A stretch of 6,295 nucleotides of DNA from assembly GCA_011048855.1 (NCBI GenBank), contig DSCZ01000563.1, positions 1 through 6,295 on the forward strand, written 5' to 3'. The position numbers were made by a program, and so were the translations under genes. This DNA is from Desulfobacteraceae bacterium. GTDB taxonomy: Bacteria > Desulfobacterota > DSM-4660 > Desulfatiglandales > Desulfatiglandaceae. Positions 1-6,252 of the stretch are shown here, one piece after another (position 1 is the first letter of the stretch; each line of letters opens with the position of its first letter). Under the pieces are notes generated by a model. That model ran no database searches, was not told where the DNA came from, and worked only from the letters and a program-made list of their open reading frames with translations.

Positions 1-449
1 CCCAGCGCCAGCTCGGCATGAACAAAAAGTCCACCCGGTTCGAGTACATTGAAAATTCTCTTCATCAGTCGCCGCTTCCCTTCGTCGGGAAGGTGGTGTA
101 TGGACATGGCCGAAGCCACAAGCCGATGACGTCCGGGTAGATCTCCCTGATCATAGTCATGGACATAGAAGTGAACGTTATTGCTCTCTGAAAACCTCTC
201 CCTGGCTTTTTCCAGCATCTTTTCGGAAATATCCAGCATATGAGCTTCGGTGTTTGGAAATTTCTCCAGGATCAACCGGGAAACCAGACCGGTGCCTGCG
301 CCGAGATCAAGAAACGAAAAACTATCGTCTGAATCAAATGGAATCAGCTCCAGCAAAGTCCCGTAAAATTCGTCGAAACAATAAATGACCTTACGCCGAT
401 TGGCGTCGTATTTAAGTGCTCCAGCGTCAAAAAGCCTTTTCACAGTCAT
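1..449 (-). CDS. Class I SAM-dependent methyltransferase (partial, C-terminus missing)
   Basis: Translating leftward from the ATG at 449-447 gives 149 codons with no stop before the window edge, so the C-terminus is cut off. The Rossmann methyltransferase signatures are in order: SAM-binding motif I LDLGAGTG at residues 47-54, the second-strand acidic motif MLDISEKML at 71-79 (Asp73 likely contacts the SAM ribose), SAMSIHHLPD at 113-122, and LEPGGLFVHAE at 136-146. The N-terminal stretch KYDANRRK...FDEFYGTLLELI (13-35) resembles stand-alone small-molecule methyltransferases of the Methyltransf_11/25 type. An AAAGG ribosome site (459-463) sits nine bases before the start. The gene begins 37 bases after the MmgE/PrpD stop, so it is probably co-transcribed. 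The enzyme class is firm; the methyl acceptor is unknown. Involvement with the imported substrate is inference from position only. Confidence 0.9.
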   Translation of the reverse strand, partial: MTVKRLFDAGALKYDANRRKVIYCFDEFYGTLLELIPFDSDDSFSFLDLGAGTGLVSRLILEKFPNTEAHMLDISEKMLEKARERFSESNNVHFYVHDYDQGDLPGRHRLVASAMSIHHLPDEGKRRLMKRIFNVLEPGGLFVHAELAL

Positions 450-486
450 CAAAGAATACCTTTCATTATCGCGGAATAAAACGGGC

Positions 487-1854
487 TCAACCTGCCATCA
501 TCCTCACGAGTTCCTTTACATGCGGAAGGTGTTCCAGATCATCAATCATCGATAGCAGTTCTTTTCTCGCCTGTTCATTGAACGCCAATCCGCTGTAATC
601 GATGCATTTATTAAATTTTTCCCTGCATTGCTCATCAGTTACAGGGTCTTTCGGGTTTCCGGGCGGCACCGATACTTTATGGAGCAACAAACGGCCGTCT
701 TTCAGAGTCACTTTCATTTCGGCCTGGAAGATATCCTTCGCCGGTATGTCTTTATTCACAGAAACAACCACCCGCTCGGCCAGCCGTTGTACCTCTGGAT
801 CCATAATTCTGTCGGTTTCAAAATCCTCTAAAAACACATCTCCGCGAATCAATGCACAGGCGGCTGTATATCCGATGCTGAACTGGGCGTCGACCTGCGG
901 ATTGGTACCGATTTCAAAAGGTTTGCCCACCATCTCGGCTACCATGGATGACACGGACACGTCGACACGCTCAATCTGGTCTGCAGGACCCACTTGATTC
1001 TTCAGCTTCAGCGCCGCTTCAATCGTAGAATGCGTCATCCGGCAGCTCGGATATGGCTTGATGCTTAAATCCACTATCGCGAAGTGTTCACCCATCTTTT
1101 CGGTAACCAGGCCGGGGTCGTAGTCGCCTTGTTCATATAAATTGTAAAAACCGTAAGGGCCTGTCAGGAACAAACGGCTCCCGGTGATGCCACGGCCGGC
1201 AAGATATGCGGAAGTCACGCCGGCCGACGCGGCGAACCCCGGCTGCATGCGTTTGACAAGCCGGCCTTCAATTAGACCCTGCGCATTTCCGGATGTTCGG
1301 CTGTACATTATGCCGAGTGCATTTGACAGTTCTTCTTGCCCGAGCCCCAAGATTTTCCCGGCAGTGGCCGCGGCCCCGAATCCACCGCATGTGGCGGTTC
1401 GAATCCAGGAAAGCGGTCGGTCTATTGCAAGGCTCAAACGGCAGATTACATCCGCACCGAGTACCAGCGCGGTGATCAAGTCTTTTCCAGAAACCTTTTC
1501 CCTGGGTTCGGCCGCCGCGAGCGCGGCGGGCAAAATATTGACAAAGGCGTGCAATGCCGAAGCATCCAGGGTATCATCGAAATCCAGAGCATGCATCATC
1601 ATGCTGTTGGTCATCGCCGCAAGCGGTGGCGCAGCGGAAAATCCTTGCAGCAGAACGGACGCTCCGTCTACACTCCTCCAGGACCTCATCAAGTCGATGG
1701 TTTCGGGGCAGCCCGGAGCTTTGCTCCCCGGGAAAACCACGCCCAGTGAATCCAGTACCAGTTTTTTGCAGCTTCGCACGGTTTCTTGATCCAGGTCATC
1801 AAAACCGGTTTCCGAGATGTGATTTACCAGTCGTTCTTCAAGAGTCGGTTCCAT
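487..1854 (-). CDS. MmgE/PrpD family protein (carboxylic-acid dehydratase/epimerase/decarboxylase-like)
   Basis: A 455-residue cytoplasmic protein of normal family length. The family includes 2-methylcitrate dehydratase (PrpD), cis-aconitate decarboxylase and iminodisuccinate epimerase. Visible signatures are MHALDFDDT at 87-95, LHAFVNILPAALA at 101-113 (His102 in the expected catalytic-His place), TATCGGFGAAATAGKILGL at 153-171, KRMQPGFAASAG at 201-212 (Lys201), and IKPYPSCRMTH at 265-275 (Lys266). Just before TATCG the usual GFHPT-type segment reads SWIRT (149-153), so the His commonly found there is Ile151. The ATG at 1854 is preferred over the in-frame TTG at 1884: GGAGGA lies nine bases before it, and the TTG overlaps the upstream gene. 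The gene starts 22 bases after the creatininase-family stop, consistent with co-transcription and a shared substrate pathway. Family assignment is strong; the exact reaction is undetermined, and the changed His argues against simply calling it prpD. Confidence 0.93.
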   Translation of the reverse strand: MEPTLEERLVNHISETGFDDLDQETVRSCKKLVLDSLGVVFPGSKAPGCPETIDLMRSWRSVDGASVLLQGFSAAPPLAAMTNSMMMHALDFDDTLDASALHAFVNILPAALAAAEPREKVSGKDLITALVLGADVICRLSLAIDRPLSWIRTATCGGFGAAATAGKILGLGQEELSNALGIMYSRTSGNAQGLIEGRLVKRMQPGFAASAGVTSAYLAGRGITGSRLFLTGPYGFYNLYEQGDYDPGLVTEKMGEHFAIVDLSIKPYPSCRMTHSTIEAALKLKNQVGPADQIERVDVSVSSMVAEMVGKPFEIGTNPQVDAQFSIGYTAACALIRGDVFLEDFETDRIMDPEVQRLAERVVVSVNKDIPAKDIFQAEMKVTLKDGRLLLHKVSVPPGNPKDPVTDEQCREKFNKCIDYSGLAFNEQARKELLSMIDDLEHLPHVKELVRMMAG

Positions 1855-1860
1855 GGTCGA

Positions 1861-1870
1861 ATTCCTCCAG
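1861..1870 (-). promoter_or_regulatory. Ribosome binding site deciding the MmgE/PrpD start
   Basis: On the minus strand this reads CTGGAGGAAT. GGAGG ends nine bases before the ATG at 1854. It supports that ATG rather than the TTG ten codons upstream (1884), whose extra residues would be read through this very site. Confidence 0.8.
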
Positions 1871-1876
1871 TCATTT

Positions 1877-2668
1877 TTAATCAAGCGGCAGTTTTCGGAA
1901 TTCTACGAGAAACGCCTGGGCGTATTCCACGATTCGTTTTATCACGGCCTCACCTTTTTCCGCGGTCGCCGCGGTGGGATCCCCAAGTGTGCCCGAATCG
2001 GTCACATCCTGTATCTTCTGAAAAACTATCTGCACAGAACCCATGAATTCTGTTTCCCCAAGTGAATTTTTCAAATTCAAAAGGCTGTTTTCCAGAGGTT
2101 TGACCGTGTCGGCCCGAATCCGGTTTTCGACCACGCTTTCCGGTTCCAATGCCATGACCGCCGAAGTCATGAGCTCCCCTGAGTGCGTGAACCGGCCTTC
2201 CTCGGCCATTTGGTCTTTTACCGCACAAAGGTCGTGAGCCAACTTCCATATGCTGAGCATGCCCATGCGTACCTTGTGATGTTCGAGGATCCTGCGGGAA
2301 GCCGATTCGATGGCGGCATTGTTGCCCTTATGGGCGTTCAAAAAAACAAACCGCTTGACTCCTCCTATGATCAGGCTCCCGATATATTCAACCAGCACTT
2401 GTATCAAAGTCTCTGTTTCGAGCGTAATGGTTCCCGGATACGGCAGAAACCATTTCGAATATCCAATGGGGAGCGTTGGCCCAATAAGTACCCCCGGTCC
2501 TCCATCCAGACGCCTTGCGACGCCATCCGCAACGATGGTATCTGTACCCAGCGGGAGATGAGGCCCTTCCAGTTCGGTGGACCCCATCGGCACAACCACC
2601 ACAGGATCCTCCGAAACTGCGTCTCGAAACGCTTCCCACGACATATTTTCGATGAAGGCTGTCCCCAT
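1877..2668 (-). CDS. Creatininase family amidohydrolase-like protein
   Basis: A 263-residue protein of typical creatininase-family length, predicted cytoplasmic (no signal peptide). The family contains metal-dependent hydrolases and related enzymes such as creatinine amidohydrolase, the FAPy deformylase of archaeal flavin synthesis, and MftE. Family motifs in order: PMGSTELEGPHLPLGTDT at 27-44, FLNAHKGNNAA at 109-119, HSGELMTSAVMAL at 162-174, and GDPTAATAEKGE at 229-240. Expected metal ligands present are Glu32, Asp43, His113 and Glu165. The common E-x-H-G-x-H motif reads E-x-E-G-x-H here, with Glu34 in place of a usual metal-binding His, and NGHGGN reads NAHKGN. The ATG at 2668 is 18 bases after the permease stop, with AGGG seven bases and AAGGA twelve bases upstream. 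Between a transporter and an MmgE/PrpD enzyme, a role in opening a lactam, cyclic amide or lactone of the imported compound is plausible but inferred. Activity on creatinine itself is not supported. Confidence 0.92.
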   Translation of the reverse strand: MGTAFIENMSWEAFRDAVSEDPVVVVPMGSTELEGPHLPLGTDTIVADGVARRLDGGPGVLIGPTLPIGYSKWFLPYPGTITLETETLIQVLVEYIGSLIIGGVKRFVFLNAHKGNNAAIESASRRILEHHKVRMGMLSIWKLAHDLCAVKDQMAEEGRFTHSGELMTSAVMALEPESVVENRIRADTVKPLENSLLNLKNSLGETEFMGSVQIVFQKIQDVTDSGTLGDPTAATAEKGEAVIKRIVEYAQAFLVEFRKLPLD

Positions 2669-2686
2669 ATAATAACCCTGTCCTTA

Positions 2687-4591
2687 TTATTGTGTTGTAT
2701 GCTGTTTCCTCGCCCAGCCGAACGCGTAATCCCTCACCTTTCCCGGTGTCCGTAATCCGAACAACAATGCAACTACCACCAGCCCGGCAACATCACTTTT
2801 TAATCCCGGAAAAATCAAGCAGGCACCTCCTAAAAAAACCAAGGCGCGAAGCACGAAAGGCAATCGGCCGCCGAGATAATTCTGGGCTGCGCTGGCAAGC
2901 GCCAGTACACCAAAAAATGCGGTCACGCAAACATGCGCTATCTGCCAGAAGCTGCCCACCAGAAGAAGCGCGTTGTTATAGACAAACATATAAGGGATTA
3001 TAAAAATGACCAGGGCCAGCCGGCAGGCGGTGAAAGCGGTGCGCATCATCGGAGCATCTGCTATCCCTGCCGCAACAAAGGCGTCCGGAGCCATCGGCGG
3101 CGTGATGCCGGCGATGGTGGCAAAGTAAAAGACGAACAGGTGGGCGGCGAGAGGGTACACTCCCATGTTAATCAACGCCGGCACCACAAGGATCGCCAAA
3201 ACAATGTAAGCCGCAACAGGCGGCACCCCCATACCCAGGATGATGGATGCGACCATCGTTAGAAGCAGAAGCACGATCAGGTGTCCTCCGGACATCTTGA
3301 TGAGCAGTCCGGACATCATCAAACCGAGCCCCGTCAACGTGATCATGCCCAGTACGATGCCTCCGACCGAAAGAATTGCGATTACCGGAAGCGCGGTAAG
3401 TGCTCCGTCCTGCAGCCCTTTAAGAACCTGTCGAAAAGACATCCGCCCTTTTGAACCGCCCAGAATCGTACAAAAAGGGATTGAAATGGTGGCCCAAAAA
3501 GCCGCCCTGGTGACGGAAACTCTTGAATACATAAGAAAAAACACCAGCACCGCGATGGGTATGATAAAAAACCACCCTTCTTTGAATGTCTTTTTGAGCG
3601 AGGGGAGTTCTTCTTTAGGCAAACCCTCCATGCCCATCTTCTGGGCTTCCAGGTCAATCATCAAAAACAAACCCACATAATAAAGAACAGCCATCAGGCA
3701 GGCAGCCTTCATGATTGTTATATAATTAACACCTAAAACCTCCATGATGATGAAAACCGCGCTGCCCATGATCGGCGGCATCATCAAGCCCCCGGCGCTT
3801 GAAACCGTTTCCACGGCGGCTGAAAAATGCGGCTTGTAACCGCTTCGCTTCATCAAAGGAATCGTAATTTGACCTGTGCCGGCCACATTAGCGGTTCCAC
3901 TGCCGGAAAGCATCCCGAACAAAGATGAAGCCACCACCGCGATCTTGGCCGGCCCTCCCCGCACATGGCCGAACAACCCGAACGAGAGGTTGATAAAGAA
4001 CTCTCCGCCTCCGGCCGACCGCAGCATGGCTCCGAACAGAATGAACAGAAAAATATAGGTGGCCGATATTCCGGCCAGCATGCCGAAAACACCATCCGTG
4101 GTAATGAACATATTGCCGACGATCCGCTCGAAGGCGTAATTTCTGTGTGCTAGAATTCCCGGCAGCATTTCTCCGAACCTGGCATAAATCATTGAAACGA
4201 TGGCGATCACCGGGAACACCCATCCCAGGGTCCTGCGCGCGGCTTCGATACACAGAAGCAGGAAAACGGTCCCCATCGCCAGTTCATGCCATGGAGGGCT
4301 CATGCCGATTGCCCCGATTTTCTTAAACCAGGTTGCGAGCACATAGATGCCAAGAACAAGTGCCGTCCCCGCCAGAAGGTACCCGTGCCACGAAATCTTT
4401 TCTTTTTTCCTCTGATCGAATCCATAAAAGAGATAAACCAGCACGAGGGCGAACGTTACGTGGGTGACGCGCTGGTTCATCGCGGTGAGCTGAAAGATGC
4501 CGGTATAAAGCTGGAAAAGGCTCATCGCCACCGCAATAATCTTGATCGGTACCGGGATATGCCTTTTGGGGGGTTCGACTCTGATCTCCAT
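2687..4591 (-). CDS. TRAP transporter fused permease (4TM/12TM, DctQ-DctM fusion type)
   Basis: A 634-residue, very hydrophobic inner-membrane protein: the small DctQ-like and large DctM-like TRAP subunits in one chain, as is usual for TAXI-partnered systems. The N-terminal DctQ-like part has helices near residues 15-35, 43-58, 68-89 and 103-136. The DctM-like part starts near 165 and has hallmark stretches GSGTANVAGTGQITIPLMKR at 230-249, SSAGGLMMPPIMGSAVF at 264-280, ILGMGVPPVAAYI at 451-463, and IAGITPPMAPDAFVAAGIA at 493-511. Further helices continue to about 615. By family knowledge it couples inward ion flow (usually Na+) to substrate uptake with a periplasmic binding protein, here the product encoded upstream. 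GAGGAG lies only four bases before the ATG, a slightly tight spacing, but no better start is seen. The next gene follows after 18 bases. Transporter type is certain; the substrate is not. Confidence 0.97.
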   Translation of the reverse strand: MEIRVEPPKRHIPVPIKIIAVAMSLFQLYTGIFQLTAMNQRVTHVTFALVLVYLFYGFDQRKKEKISWHGYLLAGTALVLGIYVLATWFKKIGAIGMSPPWHELAMGTVFLLLCIEAARRTLGWVFPVIAIVSMIYARFGEMLPGILAHRNYAFERIVGNMFITTDGVFGMLAGISATYIFLFILFGAMLRSAGGGEFFINLSFGLFGHVRGGPAKIAVVASSLFGMLSGSGTANVAGTGQITIPLMKRSGYKPHFSAAVETVSSAGGLMMPPIMGSAVFIIMEVLGVNYITIMKAACLMAVLYYVGLFLMIDLEAQKMGMEGLPKEELPSLKKTFKEGWFFIIPIAVLVFFLMYSRVSVTRAAFWATISIPFCTILGGSKGRMSFRQVLKGLQDGALTALPVIAILSVGGIVLGMITLTGLGLMMSGLLIKMSGGHLIVLLLLTMVASIILGMGVPPVAAYIVLAILVVPALINMGVYPLAAHLFVFYFATIAGITPPMAPDAFVAAGIADAPMMRTAFTACRLALVIFIIPYMFVYNNALLLVGSFWQIAHVCVTAFFGVLALASAAQNYLGGRLPFVLRALVFLGGACLIFPGLKSDVAGLVVVALLFGLRTPGKVRDYAFGWARKQHTTQ

Positions 4592-4669
4592 ACCACTCCT
4601 CTATTCGGCGGACCGCCAAAATATTTCCGCTAAGCCCTTGCCGGAGAAAACTGTAGAATCAGCCGATGA

Positions 4670-4710
4670 CAGGTCCTCTCCCATCTAAAGATCTAAGGGG
4701 AGAGGGCCTG
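4670..4710. repeat. 13-bp inverted repeat forming a long stem-loop
   Basis: The left arm (4670-4682, CAGGTCCTCTCCC) pairs with the right arm (4698-4710, GGGAGAGGGCCTG) around a 15-base loop. All positions are Watson-Crick except T4674/G4706, which is a G-U wobble in plus-strand RNA and an A-C mismatch in minus-strand RNA. No T-run follows the stem on the minus strand, so it is not a classical intrinsic terminator for this operon. It may block 3'-to-5' exonucleases and stabilise the upstream binding-protein mRNA. Confidence 0.65.
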
Positions 4711-4723
4711 ATGTCCATGGTCA

Positions 4724-4763
4724 GTCCGAAAAGCGGTTGACAAACCCGCTTTAGGGACTTTTT
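4724..4763. terminator. Stem-loop 3' of the TAXI gene, probable (leaky or bidirectional) terminator
   Basis: Outer arms GTCC (4724-4727) and GGAC (4755-4758) and inner arms AAAGCGG (4730-4736) and CCGCTTT (4746-4752) form an 11-bp stem with a 2x2 internal loop. On the plus strand it is followed directly by TTTTT (4759-4763). On the minus strand, the direction of the genes, it begins about 30 bases after the TAXI stop. There its GC core GCGG/CCGC is followed by only TTTT and then CGG, so it would be a weak terminator. Partial termination would leave more binding-protein mRNA than permease mRNA. That function is inferred; the structure is seen directly. Confidence 0.55.
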
Positions 4764-4788
4764 CAAATTATCGAAACCTAAATTGTTT

Positions 4789-5784
4789 CTATTCGTAATA
4801 TTGCTCCCGTTTGTCCCAGATACCTTTTTCCTTGTAATACTTAATTGCTCCGGGATGAAAACCTACAGGAACCCCGGGGGTTCCCCTGAATGCGTTTTCG
4901 AGGGTATACATCCTGGCCAGCGGATGAATCGCATTCTTCTCTTCTTCGTGTTCATAAACCGCCTTGATAATCTGGTAAACCAGATCTTCATCCAGATCCG
5001 TCCGGCAAAGCCACATCTGCGGCAATGTATAGGTGTGAACATCCTTGTCAATTCCCTGGTAGGTACCTGCGGGTATCACCAAGGGAACGACATTGCTGTA
5101 TGCTTCCCGCAGTCGTTTAAGCACATCCGGTTCGGTTTCGATCAAGCGAATCGGAATGTCGCGCGCCAGTTCCATCACGGAAGCAAGCGGTGCTCCCGCC
5201 GCGATGATGCCCGCATCGATCGTATTGTCACGAATCCCCCGGGTGACTTCTGAAAATGACAGGTATTTCGGTGAAAAATCGTCAAAAGTCAGTCCCCAGC
5301 CGGTTTCCAGATGCTTTTTGGAATAAATGTTCAATGTCGCGCTTCCGGCAGGTCCGACTCCGATGGTCTTTCCCTTGAAATCCGAAATCGACTGGATCGG
5401 AGAATTCTTGCGCACAATCCAGTGAGTGTCGCTGGTATGGCCGACGGCGACAAGACGTATTTTGTCCACGTCCATACCCGCATCTTTCAAATCGTTCAAC
5501 GTTCCCATGCAGGCAAGGCCCAGTTCCATTTCGCCGCGGATCATCAGCCTGGCGTTTTCCGTTGAGGCTGCTGTGGACTCCGCCGCCACCCGGACGCCGG
5601 GAACATTGTTGTTAATGATCGACGCAAAACCCGCGCCCAGAAAATAATAGGTTCCTGCAGGACTGCCTGTACCGAAGGACAAAAACTTCATGGCCGAGGC
5701 CGGTTGTGCACTGAATATCAGCAAAACGGCCGTAAACATCCCGGCAATCAACCTCAACCGGGTAAAGAGCTTACCTGTTTTCAT
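4789..5784 (-). CDS. TAXI family TRAP transporter solute-binding protein
   Basis: A 331-residue periplasmic protein, the usual length for TAXI binding subunits. Residues 1-31 are a Sec signal peptide: basic start (KTGKLFTRLR), hydrophobic core (LIAGMFTAVLLIF), and an AxA-type site (ASA at 29-31) with cleavage expected before Met32. The mature protein opens with the family signature FGTGSPAGTYYFLGAGFA (37-54), then AESTAASTENARLMIRGEMELGLA (68-91), where typical members have TGGS-type residues, and IGVGPAGSATLNIY (141-154). The fold is a two-lobe venus-flytrap that delivers ligand to the TRAP permease encoded next downstream. The ATG at 5784 is well supported by AAAGGAGG ending five bases before it. 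The gene starts 39 bases after the small secreted-protein gene. The few TAXI proteins characterised bind glutamate or related carboxylates, but the ligand here cannot be read from sequence. Confidence 0.96.
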   Translation of the reverse strand: MKTGKLFTRLRLIAGMFTAVLLIFSAQPASAMKFLSFGTGSPAGTYYFLGAGFASIINNNVPGVRVAAESTAASTENARLMIRGEMELGLACMGTLNDLKDAGMDVDKIRLVAVGHTSDTHWIVRKNSPIQSISDFKGKTIGVGPAGSATLNIYSKKHLETGWGLTFDDFSPKYLSFSEVTRGIRDNTIDAGIIAAGAPLASVMELARDIPIRLIETEPDVLKRLREAYSNVVPLVIPAGTYQGIDKDVHTYTLPQMWLCRTDLDEDLVYQIIKAVYEHEEEKNAIHPLARMYTLENAFRGTPGVPVGFHPGAIKYYKEKGIWDKREQYYE

Positions 5785-5789
5785 GACAT

Positions 5790-5797
5790 CCTCCTTT
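5790..5797 (-). promoter_or_regulatory. Strong ribosome binding site of the TAXI gene
   Basis: On the minus strand this reads AAAGGAGG, close to the ideal anti-16S complement, five bases before the ATG at 5784. It is stronger than the sites of the permease and creatininase-family genes, fitting the high level a periplasmic binding protein usually needs. Confidence 0.8.
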
Positions 5798-5823
5798 CTT
5801 TACAACCACCGTATGGTCCGGGA

Positions 5824-6237
5824 TTACTGCATTTCTTTGACTACAATTGTGAATCCTGTAGGTAAATTATTGAAATACATAGGAAATTCCTGTGACATTT
5901 CCTTTCCTGCCTCGATGCCCTTCACGTCCCCCTTGAGCGCCCTGGGATACAGTCCTCCGGCTGCCGGTCCCTCCGGCAGGAATATGTTGACACGATAGCG
6001 TTTCACATCCGGTGAAACGTTTTTGAGGGACAATTCCATGTGAAGCACGGTCTTGCCTTTGTACTCCTTGAAATAGTACGCCACCTTGGTAAGTTCGGCC
6101 GAATCGGCCACCTGGTAGACAATGCTCGGTGAAATGCCCTCCTGCGTGGCTTCCGCTGCAATAGCTCCGGGTACACACAGAGCGAAAGCCAGCAACACTG
6201 AAAATCCGACGATCCATCGAAACTTTGTTTTCAGCAT
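5824..6237 (-). CDS. Small secreted protein of unknown family
   Basis: A 137-residue protein I do not recognise. It starts with a clear signal peptide: basic KTKFR, hydrophobic IVGFSVLLAFALCVPGAIA (9-27), and probable cleavage at AIA or AA near residues 27-29. The mature part, about 109 residues, alternates hydrophobic and polar residues as beta strands do (KTVLHMELSLKNVS at 62-75, KRYRVNIFLPEG at 79-90, SQEFPMYFNNLP at 115-126, FTIVVKEM at 129-136). This suggests a compact beta-sandwich or Ig-like domain. It has no Cys in the mature part and no lipobox. The ATG at 6237 is chosen over the in-frame GTG at 6279 because a purine-rich AAGGAGGGGGAGG lies directly before it and the signal peptide then has normal shape. 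It precedes the TAXI gene by 39 bases and is probably co-transcribed. A periplasmic accessory role in uptake is only a guess. Confidence 0.8.
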   Translation of the reverse strand: MLKTKFRWIVGFSVLLAFALCVPGAIAAEATQEGISPSIVYQVADSAELTKVAYYFKEYKGKTVLHMELSLKNVSPDVKRYRVNIFLPEGPAAGGLYPRALKGDVKGIEAGKEMSQEFPMYFNNLPTGFTIVVKEMQ

Positions 6238-6252
6238 CCTCCCCCTCCTTCT
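6238..6252 (-). promoter_or_regulatory. Purine-rich ribosome binding site deciding the small-protein start
   Basis: On the minus strand this reads AGAAGGAGGGGGAGG, immediately before the ATG at 6237. AAGGAGG is six bases from the start. This favours the ATG over the GTG at 6279, from which the site itself would be translated as an unlikely Arg-rich stretch. Confidence 0.75.

Larger units (their letters stand above)
4592..4788. other. 197-base spacer between binding-protein and permease genes
   Basis: This is the only long gap in the gene set. It contains two separate stem-loops (4668-4715 and 4724-4763) and a short odd palindrome, GGCGG-A-CCGCC (4607-4617), just upstream of the permease ribosome site (GAGGAG, 4596-4601). 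I see no convincing minus-strand promoter: AATATT near the permease end has no good -35 partner. No open frame of note occurs. The most likely role is to separate expression of the binding protein from that of the downstream genes. Confidence 0.6.

Noticed and set aside
1..449. Calling the methyltransferase a trans-aconitate methyltransferase because it neighbours an aconitate-decarboxylase-like enzyme
   Set aside because: Its motifs are those of generic small-molecule methyltransferases, and nothing in the visible sequence points to aconitate.
1184..1789. 201-codon open frame on the plus strand
   Set aside because: It lies wholly opposite the MmgE/PrpD gene, has no family signature, and has the low-complexity Ser/Pro/Ala composition expected of an antisense shadow.
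1855..1884. Longer MmgE/PrpD start at the TTG (1884)
   Set aside because: It would overlap the creatininase-family stop, use a rare start, and translate through a good GGAGGA site that fits the ATG at 1854.
2183..2755. 190-codon open frame on the plus strand
   Set aside because: It runs opposite the creatininase-family gene and into the permease gene, with no recognisable domain; a shadow.
5961..5979. Perfect 7-bp inverted repeat CTGCCGG/CCGGCAG with a 5-base loop
   Set aside because: It lies inside the small-protein coding region and is explained by GC-rich codons for Leu-Pro-Glu-Gly-Pro-Ala; no T-run follows.
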